Below, in pieces: positions 28,288 to 36,288 of a stretch of DNA of 64,000 nt (its first letter is position 1; every line of letters begins with the position of its first letter). This DNA is from Phycisphaeraceae bacterium (GTDB lineage Bacteria; Planctomycetota; Phycisphaerae; Phycisphaerales; Phycisphaeraceae), in contig JAJDCS010000041.1 of NCBI GenBank assembly GCA_029260715.1, forward strand, positions 44,090 through 108,089, given 5' to 3'. A model generated the notes under the pieces. The model was not told the origin of the DNA, made no database searches, and saw only the letters and a program-made list of their open reading frames with translations. Made by a program: the position numbers and the translations under genes.

Positions 28288-29489
28288 TGAATCTCGGCAA
28301 AAAAATAAGGCGTATGGGCCTGGAGTCGTCGTTATGCACCCACAGGCGTGACCAACGGGCTGGGCCGATCGGCCTGGACTTCGGCAGCCGCTGTATCAAA
28401 GCGGTGCAGTTGCGGCGCGATGATTTCGGTCATATGACGATGGCGAGTGAGATTAAAGACGTCCCAGGCGATATCCAGAACGACTGGCAGGGACACTTAG
28501 ACAAGCTAGCGGCACTGATCAAAGAGATGATCGCTGCCGGCGACTTTCTGGGCAGAGAGGTCGTTGGGTGTATACCCGATCGGCTGCTGGAATACCGCAA
28601 CATACGCCTCACGCCCGAGTCAAGCGGGGACCTTGATTCCGCCGTCCTGGATTATGCCGCGACTGAGATGAAACTCCCGCCGGATCAGTTCACGATCCAG
28701 TTCTACGACTGCGGAGAGGTGTGGGACCACGACGAGAGCCGGCGGGAGATTATCGCGATGGCAGCACCGGTGCCCGTGGTGGACGATTACCTCTCACTCT
28801 TAAAGCGGTCGGGCTTACTGCCCGTCGCCGTTGATGCGATCCCAACGGCGCTCGCCAGGAGCTTGGGCACGTCGGCCATAGACGATGCGCCTCACGTCCT
28901 GCTAGACGTGGGGTACCGCTCGACGTGTCTGACGATTACCCATCACAACGAGATCCGTTTTGTTAAGCGGTTTGAGACCGGCATGGGCTTGTTGGATCAG
29001 GGCGTCGCAGACACGCTAGACCTGTCGGTTGAGCAGGCCGAGGGGCTTCGCCGACAGACGCACCGCAACACACACGACAGCGCCGAGGATCAGCCCATCG
29101 ACCCGATTAGCGACGCGATAAGCGCCACCGCCACGCGTCAAGGCGAGCAACTCGTCCAGGGCATCACCAAGTGCCTCCAGTATTTCAGTGTGACGTTCAG
29201 AGAGAGCAGGCCTAATCACGGGTTTATTTTCGGCGGTGGCGCGCAAGAAAAGGTGCTGGTCGATCTGCTAAATGAGAAATCGGGCGTGCATTTTGAGTCC
29301 GTGGAGAGTCTAGCCAAGACCGATTGGGTGCGTACCGCACAGCAGTCGTCCCCGAAGCTGCTGGGGCAGGCCGAATGGGTGCGGTCGGCGTTGGCAGTGT
29401 CGGACGTGGCGCCGCCGAGTACCTGGGCCGTGGCCGTGGGGCTGGCTCTAAACTTTACGCCCACCGGGGATGAGGGAAACAATCCTTGA
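28284..29489 (+). CDS. pilM: PilM-like actin-fold ATPase
   Basis: 401 residues with the actin/FtsA-type fold: 'IGLDFGSRCIKAVQLRR' (phosphate 1), 'VLLDVGYRSTCLTI' (phosphate 2) and 'GFIFGGGAQ' (adenosine motif). PilM sits on the cytoplasmic face and binds the N-terminal tail of PilN in the type IV pilus alignment complex; the same fold forms the cytoplasmic part of GspL. It overlaps the prepilin stop (ATGA at 28284) and is followed by pilN with a further overlap. The first 30 residues are basic and lie before the conserved fold. Confidence 0.88.
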   Translation: MMNLGKKIRRMGLESSLCTHRRDQRAGPIGLDFGSRCIKAVQLRRDDFGHMTMASEIKDVPGDIQNDWQGHLDKLAALIKEMIAAGDFLGREVVGCIPDRLLEYRNIRLTPESSGDLDSAVLDYAATEMKLPPDQFTIQFYDCGEVWDHDESRREIIAMAAPVPVVDDYLSLLKRSGLLPVAVDAIPTALARSLGTSAIDDAPHVLLDVGYRSTCLTITHHNEIRFVKRFETGMGLLDQGVADTLDLSVEQAEGLRRQTHRNTHDSAEDQPIDPISDAISATATRQGEQLVQGITKCLQYFSVTFRESRPNHGFIFGGGAQEKVLVDLLNEKSGVHFESVESLAKTDWVRTAQQSSPKLLGQAEWVRSALAVSDVAPPSTWAVAVGLALNFTPTGDEGNNP

Positions 29490-30142
29490 AGCGGATCAAC
29501 TTTATACCCGACACATTCGTTCAAGAACGCGACCGCCGCGTTACCATCATCTGGTGCGGGGCGATCTTTCTTGTCGGTGTGCTCTTGATCGAGGTTTGGT
29601 TTGTGAATGCACGACAGGAGTTGGCCGAACTCGACCGTGAGCTTAATGCCCTAAAGCAGCTACAGGCCTCGGCCCAGTTGTCTTCGCGGAAGGCGGGCGA
29701 ATTCGCGGAGCAATACGGGCCGCAATCGCCGCGGGCGTCGGTCTACAACAAACTCAAGATGAAGGTACCTGTCACGTCGGTCATGGCGCTCGTGTCCGAA
29801 TTAATGACCCCGGCCATGGGCCTGACCGGGTTTACCCTGGTGGATGAGCCGGCCAACCCCCAGCCGCTGAAAGGGCCGCACAAGCAGGCGGCACGCCCCA
29901 GCCCCAAAAAAGTCGCCCCGATCAGGGTAACACTCGAAGGCCTGGCGCCGGAGAACCTATCCATTGCCAGATTCGTCGGTCGACTAGACCAAGAGCCCCT
30001 TTTTACCAACGTCAAGTTGGTGTTCAGCCAGTCCGTCAAAAACGGGGAATGGTTTGCCCGCGAGTTTCAGATTCAGGCCGATATCCCATTGGATAGACCC
30101 TACGCGCGGAGTGGAGTGATCGAGGTATCACATGCTGATTGA
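29486..30142 (+). CDS. pilN: PilN-like alignment subcomplex protein
   Basis: 218 residues: short cytoplasmic start with the PilM-binding signature 'RINFIPDTF' (PilN consensus xINLLP), one membrane helix ('WCGAIFLVGVLLIEVWFV'), a coiled coil and a small periplasmic ferredoxin-like domain interrupted by a Pro/Lys-rich loop near residues 128-150. The start is TTG at 29486, overlapping the pilM stop. It pairs with PilO. Confidence 0.85.
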   Translation: MKRINFIPDTFVQERDRRVTIIWCGAIFLVGVLLIEVWFVNARQELAELDRELNALKQLQASAQLSSRKAGEFAEQYGPQSPRASVYNKLKMKVPVTSVMALVSELMTPAMGLTGFTLVDEPANPQPLKGPHKQAARPSPKKVAPIRVTLEGLAPENLSIARFVGRLDQEPLFTNVKLVFSQSVKNGEWFAREFQIQADIPLDRPYARSGVIEVSHAD

Positions 30143-30671
30143 CCGTGACCAATTGATGAAAACACTTGTCGTTGTAGGCCTGGCCTCGGTCTACGCGCTT
30201 GTGTTCCGGCTCCCCCATCAAAGGGCCGTGGAAGCCAAACAGAAACAGATCGCGTCGCATCAACAGCAGATTACCAATCACCGCGTCAAGGCCGCCCAGT
30301 CAGCGGCCCAGCACGCCAGCGTGAGTTCTTTTAAGTCGCTATTCGAAACCGCTATCCCCGCGTCGGCCGAACTGGGGCCACTGCTTGTACAGCTAAGCGA
30401 AGACCTGAATAAGGCTGGTGTGACGGACCAGCAACTGCACGCCCAGCCCGTTGTTGAGGGCCAAGATTACAGCCGTATACCGTTGAAACTGCATTTCAGA
30501 GGCGCTACGAACGCCCTGTTCGATCTGCTTCGCGGTATTGAATCGCACGGCCGAGTCATCCGGATTGAACGGATCACCGTGAAGGGAAGCCCCACGGACC
30601 CCGCGAAGCCGATCCAGATTGACGTTGAGTTGTCCACTTTCTTCGGCGCGTTAGCCGGGGGGGCATCATGA
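30132..30671 (+). CDS. pilO: PilO-like alignment subcomplex protein
   Basis: 179 residues: N-terminal membrane helix ('MKTLVVVGLASVYALVFRL'), a coiled coil rich in Gln/His ('KQKQIASHQQQITNHRVKAA'), then a compact periplasmic domain ('PLKLHFRGATNALFDLLRGI ... RIERITVKG') typical of PilO. Overlaps pilN by 11 bases and pilP by 4. Confidence 0.84.
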   Translation: MLIDRDQLMKTLVVVGLASVYALVFRLPHQRAVEAKQKQIASHQQQITNHRVKAAQSAAQHASVSSFKSLFETAIPASAELGPLLVQLSEDLNKAGVTDQQLHAQPVVEGQDYSRIPLKLHFRGATNALFDLLRGIESHGRVIRIERITVKGSPTDPAKPIQIDVELSTFFGALAGGAS

Positions 30672-31177
30672 GAAATGCCACAGCCGGTGCGGCCAGCTAC
30701 GAGGCCGCCAAGAGGCGAAAAATTACGGCACTGACTGCTCTTTTGCTCATACTGGCGGTGATCTGGGGGCGCGTGATGTTCAATGGCGGCAACGCCCCCC
30801 GCCCCAGCAAGGCCGATCCGTCAAAAGAAAAATTCTCGGCCGACAACGGTACGGCGGTCGCAAAGCCCGACCAGCCGCCGAAGGACGCTGTGCAGATCGA
30901 GTGGCCGTCTGCGCTTGCTCGTGACCCGTTCACGTATGACCAGAGTTTCTACACCTCGGCCCTGCCCGCCGTTGATATCACCCCCGTGGACAACCGGGAC
31001 AACATCACCAAACGCTTGAAGCTCCAGGTCATCATCTTCGGCGAAGATTCCAAAGCGCTGATCAATGGGAAGACCGTCCGGGTCGGCGAGGTCATTGACG
31101 GAGCCCTTATCAAGGCAATCGAACAACACAGGGTAATCATCGAGGTCAACGGCTCAATAATTGAGCTTAGTATGTAA
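30668..31177 (+). CDS. PilP/GspC-like periplasmic protein
   Basis: 169 residues: one N-terminal membrane helix ('KITALTALLLILAVIWGRVMF'), a Pro/Lys-rich linker, then a small beta domain ('LQVIIFGEDSKALINGKTVRVGEVIDG ... VIIEVNGSIIELSM') like the homology region of PilP/GspC, which contacts the secretin. Unlike typical PilP it has no lipobox, so it is closer to GspC in anchoring. Overlaps pilO by ATGA. Confidence 0.74.
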   Translation: MRNATAGAASYEAAKRRKITALTALLLILAVIWGRVMFNGGNAPRPSKADPSKEKFSADNGTAVAKPDQPPKDAVQIEWPSALARDPFTYDQSFYTSALPAVDITPVDNRDNITKRLKLQVIIFGEDSKALINGKTVRVGEVIDGALIKAIEQHRVIIEVNGSIIELSM

Positions 31178-31226
31178 CGCGTCGCACAACGGCCCGCGGC
31201 GGGCCCCTCGGGAGATCAGCGGGAAG

Positions 31227-33056
31227 ATGGAAGCCAACATCAATCCTAGCCATAAGAATAGTGAGCGGGGGAAGATTACCGTCCTCAGGATCGGCGATCT
31301 GCTGTTAGAGCGTGGCCTGATCACACAGGAGCAGATTGATCAGGCGCTTGCTTACCAGAAGGAACACCGCCCCAAGAGCCTGCTGGGCAGGATACTTGTA
31401 GACCTAGATTTAATCACCGCGGAGAATCTCGTCGCCACGATGGCCGTTGCGTTGGGCGTGCCATTCAAGAATCTGACGCCCGAAATGATTGACAGCGACG
31501 CCTTGGAAATCCTCCCGCACCCCTTCATCAAGCAGAACAACGTCCTGCCCATATCGCTAGCCGACAATCAGTTCACCATCGCGATGGAGGAGTTCACGAA
31601 TGTCTTCCTGATCGAGAACATCGAGCGTCTATCGGGGTACGCCGTGCAGGTTGTGGCCGCCACCAACGACAATATCCGGCAGGTTATCCAGTCGTGCCTC
31701 AGCGATTCCGCGGAGTACGCCTTCGATGAAATCATCGACGAGGTGCGTGAGGAGGGTGAACTCACCGTTGTCGAGCAAAAGCACGAGACGGTGAACGACC
31801 TTGAAAGCGCCGCGTCGGATTCCCCGGTCATCAAGCTGGTGAATCACATTATCAACGGTGCGATCCACGAACGCGCCAGTGATATCCATATCGAACCCGA
31901 CGACGGTGTGTTCAGGGTCCGGTACCGCGTAGACGGCGAACTGCACGAGGTGCTCCAGCCCCCGCCGAATATGCTCTCGGCCGTGGTAAGCAGGATCAAG
32001 ATCATGGCGGGCATGGACATCGCCGAGCGGCGTATACCCCAAGACGGCGGCATCACCGTCATGCTCAAGAAAAACCCGGTTGACCTGCGCGTGTCGACGA
32101 TGCCAACCAAATACGGTGAGAAGGTTGTCATACGCGTCATCAACAACAAAGGCGCCTCACTAAACCTCCGCAACCTCGGGTTCTCGGAGACGATGCTTCC
32201 TAAGATGCTCGAGATACTCTCTGAGAAGAACGGCGTCATCCTGGTGACGGGCCCGACGGGAAGCGGCAAGTCCACGACACTCTACGGCAGCTTAAACGAG
32301 ATCGTCACCCCCAAAATCAACGTCAGCACCATTGAAGACCCGATCGAGTACAACCTCGCCCGCGTCAACCAGTTTCAGGTCAACACTAAGGCTGGGTTTA
32401 CGTTCGCCCGTGCGTTGCGCGCGCTGCTACGGCAAGACCCGGATGTGATTATGGTCGGCGAAATCCGCGACCCCGAGACCGCCCAGATCGCCACGCAAGC
32501 CGCGCTGACCGGCCACCTGGTGCTCTCCACGCTGCACACCAACGATGCGCCCAGCGCCGTGCCGCGGCTGATCAACATGGAAGTTGAGCCTTACCTCGTC
32601 GCCGCGTCGCTGCGGGGGGTGCTGGCCCAGCGGCTGGTCCGTAAGATCTGCACGAATTGCAAAGTGCAGGCGGACCTCCAGCCCACCACACTCGAAATAC
32701 TCAAAACCATGTTCGGCGGCTCGTTGCCTATGGATACTTTCTACGAAGGCAAAGGGTGCTCCCAGTGCAGGAACACAGGCTGCGCGGGGCGCATCGCCAT
32801 TTATGAATTGTTTGTGCCCGAGCAGGAGATGCTTGAGGCGATCGGCCGCAACGCGTCGATCCAGGAGCTGCGGCGGACCTCGAATAAACGCAACTACACC
32901 ACCCTGCGTCAAGACGGCATCGAGAAAGCCAAGCAGGGCATCATCAGCATCAACGCGTTGCTTGAGGTAGTCGCGCGGAGAGGCCCGGACGAACCCGAAG
33001 AAACAGACGACGGCAACGCCGAGGTGTGGCACCCACACACACGGGAAGACGATTGA
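31227..33056 (+). CDS. pilB: Type IV pilus / T2SS assembly ATPase (PilB/GspE)
   Basis: 609-residue hexameric cytoplasmic ATPase that drives pilin polymerisation. The N-terminal MshEN-type domain ('LLLERGLITQEQIDQAL ... LVDLDLITAENLV') in related ATPases binds c-di-GMP, fitting the HD-GYP regulator nearby. The core has Walker A 'VTGPTGSGKSTTLYGSL', Walker B 'DPDVIMVGEIRDPETA', the His box 'GHLVLSTLHTNDA' and a zinc cluster 'CTNC...GCSQC'. ATG at 31227 is chosen for its adjacent purine-rich site. A TTG at 31161, overlapping the pilP stop, is an alternative and would add 22 residues. Confidence 0.94.
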   Translation: MEANINPSHKNSERGKITVLRIGDLLLERGLITQEQIDQALAYQKEHRPKSLLGRILVDLDLITAENLVATMAVALGVPFKNLTPEMIDSDALEILPHPFIKQNNVLPISLADNQFTIAMEEFTNVFLIENIERLSGYAVQVVAATNDNIRQVIQSCLSDSAEYAFDEIIDEVREEGELTVVEQKHETVNDLESAASDSPVIKLVNHIINGAIHERASDIHIEPDDGVFRVRYRVDGELHEVLQPPPNMLSAVVSRIKIMAGMDIAERRIPQDGGITVMLKKNPVDLRVSTMPTKYGEKVVIRVINNKGASLNLRNLGFSETMLPKMLEILSEKNGVILVTGPTGSGKSTTLYGSLNEIVTPKINVSTIEDPIEYNLARVNQFQVNTKAGFTFARALRALLRQDPDVIMVGEIRDPETAQIATQAALTGHLVLSTLHTNDAPSAVPRLINMEVEPYLVAASLRGVLAQRLVRKICTNCKVQADLQPTTLEILKTMFGGSLPMDTFYEGKGCSQCRNTGCAGRIAIYELFVPEQEMLEAIGRNASIQELRRTSNKRNYTTLRQDGIEKAKQGIISINALLEVVARRGPDEPEETDDGNAEVWHPHTREDD

Positions 33057-33102
33057 TCCCCAGCCGTGACACGCAAAGCCGCCACCTTGGACAAGACGGC
33101 CC

Positions 33103-34290
33103 ATGAAACAGACAACGCTACAAGACACGCGTGACCGCCGCGTCACCCCCGGCAGGCCGCCCAGTGGACAAGAGCGCCGCGCAGGCAAGCGACCGTCCGC
33201 TACAGACCGCCAAGGTCATACCAGAAAGGTTAAGACAAACAGCGGCGGAGGGATCAAGAAAGCTTTGATCATCAACGTGGTCAACCAGTTGGCCGTGTTG
33301 ATCGACACCGGCGTGCCGTTAAGCGAAGCGCTCCAGGGCATTACGGATCGCACCATCGAGCCGAAGTTTAGGGAGTTGCTCCAGTCGGTCACCGATGACG
33401 TTCGGTCGGGCAATCCGTTGTCCACCGCGCTTGCGGAATACCCCAAGGCGTTCCCGCCCATCATGCTTGCTTTGCTGCGGGCCAGTGAAGCCAGCGGCAC
33501 CATGAGCGCCATGCTCAACCGGATCGCCCTGTACCTCACCAAAGAGAACCAGACAGCCAAACAGGTGCGCGGCGCGCTGACGTACCCGATGTTCATGTTC
33601 GCAATGTGCATCGGGGTGACGGTTTTTCTGCTCACGGTCGTGCTGCCGCAGTTTGCCGGCATCTACGCCAACCGCGGCGCCGCGCTCCCCGCCCCCACAC
33701 GGTTCCTGATGGCCGTCAGCGGGCAACTCGTCGATTACTGGGCGTTTTATTCCGGCGGGACGGTCGCACTGGCCGTGGGGCTGCACTTCTGGTCACGGAC
33801 CCGGTTGGGCGGTATCCAAATCGACTGGTTGAAGCTCAATACGCCCATCCTCTCCAACGTCTTCAGGAAGCTCTACCTCAGCCGCGCCTGCAGGACGATC
33901 GGCACCATGCTCGAGACGGGTGTTTCGTTGCTTGAGACGATATCCATTGTCAGGGGTGTGACCCGCAACAAGTATTACGACCGTCTATGGGACGAAGTGG
34001 ATAGCGACTTGCGCAACGGCAACCCCCTGTCCAACGTGCTGTACGAGTCGCCGATGATCCCCGATCAAATTGCCCAGATGATTGAAAGCGGCGAGAAGTC
34101 GGGCCGTCTGAGCCAGGTGTTTTCCCGCGTCGCGGACTTCGCCGAAGAAGACTTTGACCAAGCCGTGAAGACCGCCACCCAGTTTATCGAACCGCTGATG
34201 ATCGTCCTGATGGGTAGCATTATCGGGTTCGTGGCCGTGGCGTTGCTGATCCCGATATTCAGCGTTGGCAAGGTCGTGGCCGGCGGGTAG
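33103..34290 (+). CDS. pilC: Inner-membrane platform protein (PilC/GspF)
   Basis: 395 residues with the duplicated GspF fold: first half 'VVNQLAVLIDTGVPLSEALQ', second 'LYLSRACRTIGTMLETGVSLLETISI', each followed by 'LLRASEASGTM' or 'MIESGEKSGRL', with membrane helices at 'FMFAMCIGVTVFLLTVVL', near 'YSGGTVALAVGLHF' and at 'FIEPLMIVLMGSIIGFVAVAL'. The first 45 residues are very basic and Pro/Arg-rich, which is unusual. It forms the base on which the ATPase acts. Last gene of the first pilus transcription unit. Confidence 0.93.
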   Translation: MKQTTLQDTRDRRVTPGRPPSGQERRAGKRPSATDRQGHTRKVKTNSGGGIKKALIINVVNQLAVLIDTGVPLSEALQGITDRTIEPKFRELLQSVTDDVRSGNPLSTALAEYPKAFPPIMLALLRASEASGTMSAMLNRIALYLTKENQTAKQVRGALTYPMFMFAMCIGVTVFLLTVVLPQFAGIYANRGAALPAPTRFLMAVSGQLVDYWAFYSGGTVALAVGLHFWSRTRLGGIQIDWLKLNTPILSNVFRKLYLSRACRTIGTMLETGVSLLETISIVRGVTRNKYYDRLWDEVDSDLRNGNPLSNVLYESPMIPDQIAQMIESGEKSGRLSQVFSRVADFAEEDFDQAVKTATQFIEPLMIVLMGSIIGFVAVALLIPIFSVGKVVAGG

Positions 34291-34302
34291 CGGCCGCGGC
34301 CC

Positions 34303-34322
34303 GTGCGGGAGCTAGCCCGCAC
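34303..34322. terminator. Hairpin between convergent pilus genes
   Basis: GTGCGGG-AGCTAG-CCCGCAC, a perfect 7-base stem, 12 bases after the pilC stop and facing the stop of the convergent GspH-like gene. There is no T-run, so termination is plausible but weakly supported. Confidence 0.4.
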
Positions 34323-34328
34323 CCGGTG

Positions 34329-34907
34329 CTATTCGATCGCGCCGACAGACGCCTCGCCGGTCATGGGGTCAAGCGTAATCACCACGGTTAGCCCGGCTGC
34401 CCCGAGGGTGATTGTCGCGGGGGTGGTTTGATCCAACTGCCCGTAGAGGCCGAACGCTACCTGATTATCCCCGCCAAGTGAGAAAGCGTCGATTGTTACC
34501 TGGTCCAGGTGATAGCCTCGCCCCTGCCCGTACCGAACGAGATAAGGCTGGTTGCCCACCGGGTTGGTGATCGGGATGGTCGGCTGTGATTGTGTGCCGA
34601 TGTGGTAGGTCTCCGTCGCCGCGTTAAACACCACGACGCGGGCATCGTCCCCGTGAGCCATGGATTCCATCTGTGCAAACTCCAGGTCCGCCACAAGCAT
34701 CTGCGCCGCGGAGCGGAGCTGAGTCACACCCAGGCCGCTGACCATCGGCACCACGAGTGACGCCACGATCGCCACGACCACCACCACAATCAGGATTTCA
34801 ATGATTGTAAAGGCCCCGAGCCGCCGCGACCGAGGCGGGGAAGGCCAGGTCCGTATAAACCCGTTCGGTATGCGATCGGGTTGGTCCACAATAGTAGATT
34901 TCGGCAT
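34329..34907 (-). CDS. GspH/FimT-like minor pseudopilin
   Basis: 192 residues. A long basic leader ends in 'RRLGA', followed by 'FTIIEILIVVVVVAIVASLV' (Glu5 conserved, Ala before the cut as in the major pilin). The globular part has the GspH-like pattern 'LRSAAQMLVADLEFAQMESM', then beta strands. ATG at 34907 has GGGA seven bases upstream and is preferred over an in-frame start 39 bases earlier. It is oriented opposite to the rest of the pilus cluster, facing pilC. Confidence 0.82.
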   Translation of the reverse strand: MPKSTIVDQPDRIPNGFIRTWPSPPRSRRLGAFTIIEILIVVVVVAIVASLVVPMVSGLGVTQLRSAAQMLVADLEFAQMESMAHGDDARVVVFNAATETYHIGTQSQPTIPITNPVGNQPYLVRYGQGRGYHLDQVTIDAFSLGGDNQVAFGLYGQLDQTTPATITLGAAGLTVVITLDPMTGEASVGAIE

Positions 34908-35055
34908 ATTCCCGCCCTGGCTTACCCCAGCCGGCCGGTCGGACACAGCCCCCGCCTTAACGGTGATCAGGCTGATTGGGGTTATCCCACCTATGACGTC
35001 TGTACCGCCGTCATTTCATCTTAAATCATCCAGGGTAATTGGTCTTTCAAGGGTC

Positions 35056-35070
35056 TAAATCGTCGATTTA
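35056..35070. promoter_or_regulatory. Operator-like palindrome between divergent pilin genes
   Basis: TAAATCG-T-CGATTTA, a perfect 7-1-7 palindrome in the gap between the GspH-like gene (minus) and the PilV-like gene (plus). Possible regulator site; no regulator identified. Confidence 0.35.
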
Positions 35071-35124
35071 AGGTACAGGGAGCCGCCAGGCATTCACACG
35101 CGGCACAGATCCAGGAATCCGCCA

Positions 35125-35643
35125 ATGAGACGCAATCGAGCACTGGCCGTACACAGCGGCCGAAACCGAGGACTGACCCTCGTTGAGTCCATGATGGCCT
35201 TGGCTGTCTTATCCCTCGCGGTGCTGGCGGTGAACTTCGCTGTGGTCGCCGGGCAGACCCACGCCCGCATCGGCGACAACTCCATCCTCGCGACCGTGCT
35301 GGCTCAAGACCTGCTAGAGGAGATCTTGGCCCTGCCTTACGACGACCCCGACGGCGCTTCAGCGCTAGGCCCAGAGGTGCCGGAGACCAGCCGTTTAAGC
35401 TTTGACAACGCCGACGATTTTCACGGCTACACCGAATCCCCCGGCGGCATCACCGACTTTACCGGCAACGCCTACCCCGACGACGCCCAAGTGTTCACGC
35501 GGTCGGTCGCCATCGCCGCTTCCAATGAATACGTCACGGGCCTGAACACCGCCATCGCCGGCCTGACCGTCACCGTCACGGTCTGGGACGCTCAGGGAAG
35601 GTCATGGGCCATCACCCGCTACATCCCCGAGGCCGCGCCATGA
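35125..35643 (+). CDS. PilV/GspI-like minor pseudopilin
   Basis: 172 residues: leader 'MRRNRALAVHSGRNRG', cut before 'LTLVESMMALAVLSLAVLAV' with Gly at -1 and Glu5. 'QTHARIGDNSILATVLAQDLLEEIL' matches the helix of GspI/PilV. Minor pilins of this set prime fibre assembly at the tip. ATGA overlap with the next gene. Confidence 0.82.
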   Translation: MRRNRALAVHSGRNRGLTLVESMMALAVLSLAVLAVNFAVVAGQTHARIGDNSILATVLAQDLLEEILALPYDDPDGASALGPEVPETSRLSFDNADDFHGYTESPGGITDFTGNAYPDDAQVFTRSVAIAASNEYVTGLNTAIAGLTVTVTVWDAQGRSWAITRYIPEAAP

Positions 35644-36251
35644 AAAGACATAGAAACAGGTCATTATCGCCGACCCGGCACATGCCCGGCTTCACACTCG
35701 TGGAGCTTCTGCTGGCGCTGACCATCACAGCGATGATCGGCGGCGGCGTTTCGGCCATGCTCTTCTCCGTGTCGTATGGGACAACCAGCGAGTCGGATAT
35801 CCGCAGAGTCACTGTCAAGGAGAGAGTGATCGCGTTGCGTATGGACGCGGCTATACGCTCCTCCAGGATGATCTTAGACCAGGGCGCCGATTACCTTGTC
35901 CTGTGGATGGGTGACTCTCGCGACAACGGCGTCCCCGATCTTTCAGAAATACGCAGGATCGAGCGCAACAGCGCCACATCCGAGTTGTGGTCGTACACGG
36001 CCATACCCGCCCTACCGGACGCGGACAACACCCAATACACTTTCATTACCGACTTCAACACGGTCACACAGGCCCTGGCGGGCACCGCCAATTTTCCCGG
36101 TCAGCAATGGGCAGGGAACGTCACCGCCTGGGGCCAGACGCTTGACCAAGCCAACCCACAGACCGCAACAATGCTTGCCTACAGCATCACCTGTTCAGGG
36201 AACAACGTAACGAGCACCGTGTCGAGCACCCTATCGCTACGCGGCCGATAA
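35640..36251 (+). CDS. PilW/GspJ-like minor pseudopilin
   Basis: 203 residues: leader ending 'RHMPG', then 'FTLVELLLALTITAMIGGGV' with Glu5. The body has 'TVKERVIALRMDAAIRSSRMI' typical of GspJ/PilW. The ATG at 35640 overlaps the PilV-like stop; upstream in-frame codons lie inside that gene and are rejected. Confidence 0.82.
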   Translation: MKRHRNRSLSPTRHMPGFTLVELLLALTITAMIGGGVSAMLFSVSYGTTSESDIRRVTVKERVIALRMDAAIRSSRMILDQGADYLVLWMGDSRDNGVPDLSEIRRIERNSATSELWSYTAIPALPDADNTQYTFITDFNTVTQALAGTANFPGQQWAGNVTAWGQTLDQANPQTATMLAYSITCSGNNVTSTVSSTLSLRGR

Positions 36252-36288
36252 CCGCTCACACAACAGGACACCATCCGAGGCGCAAGTA

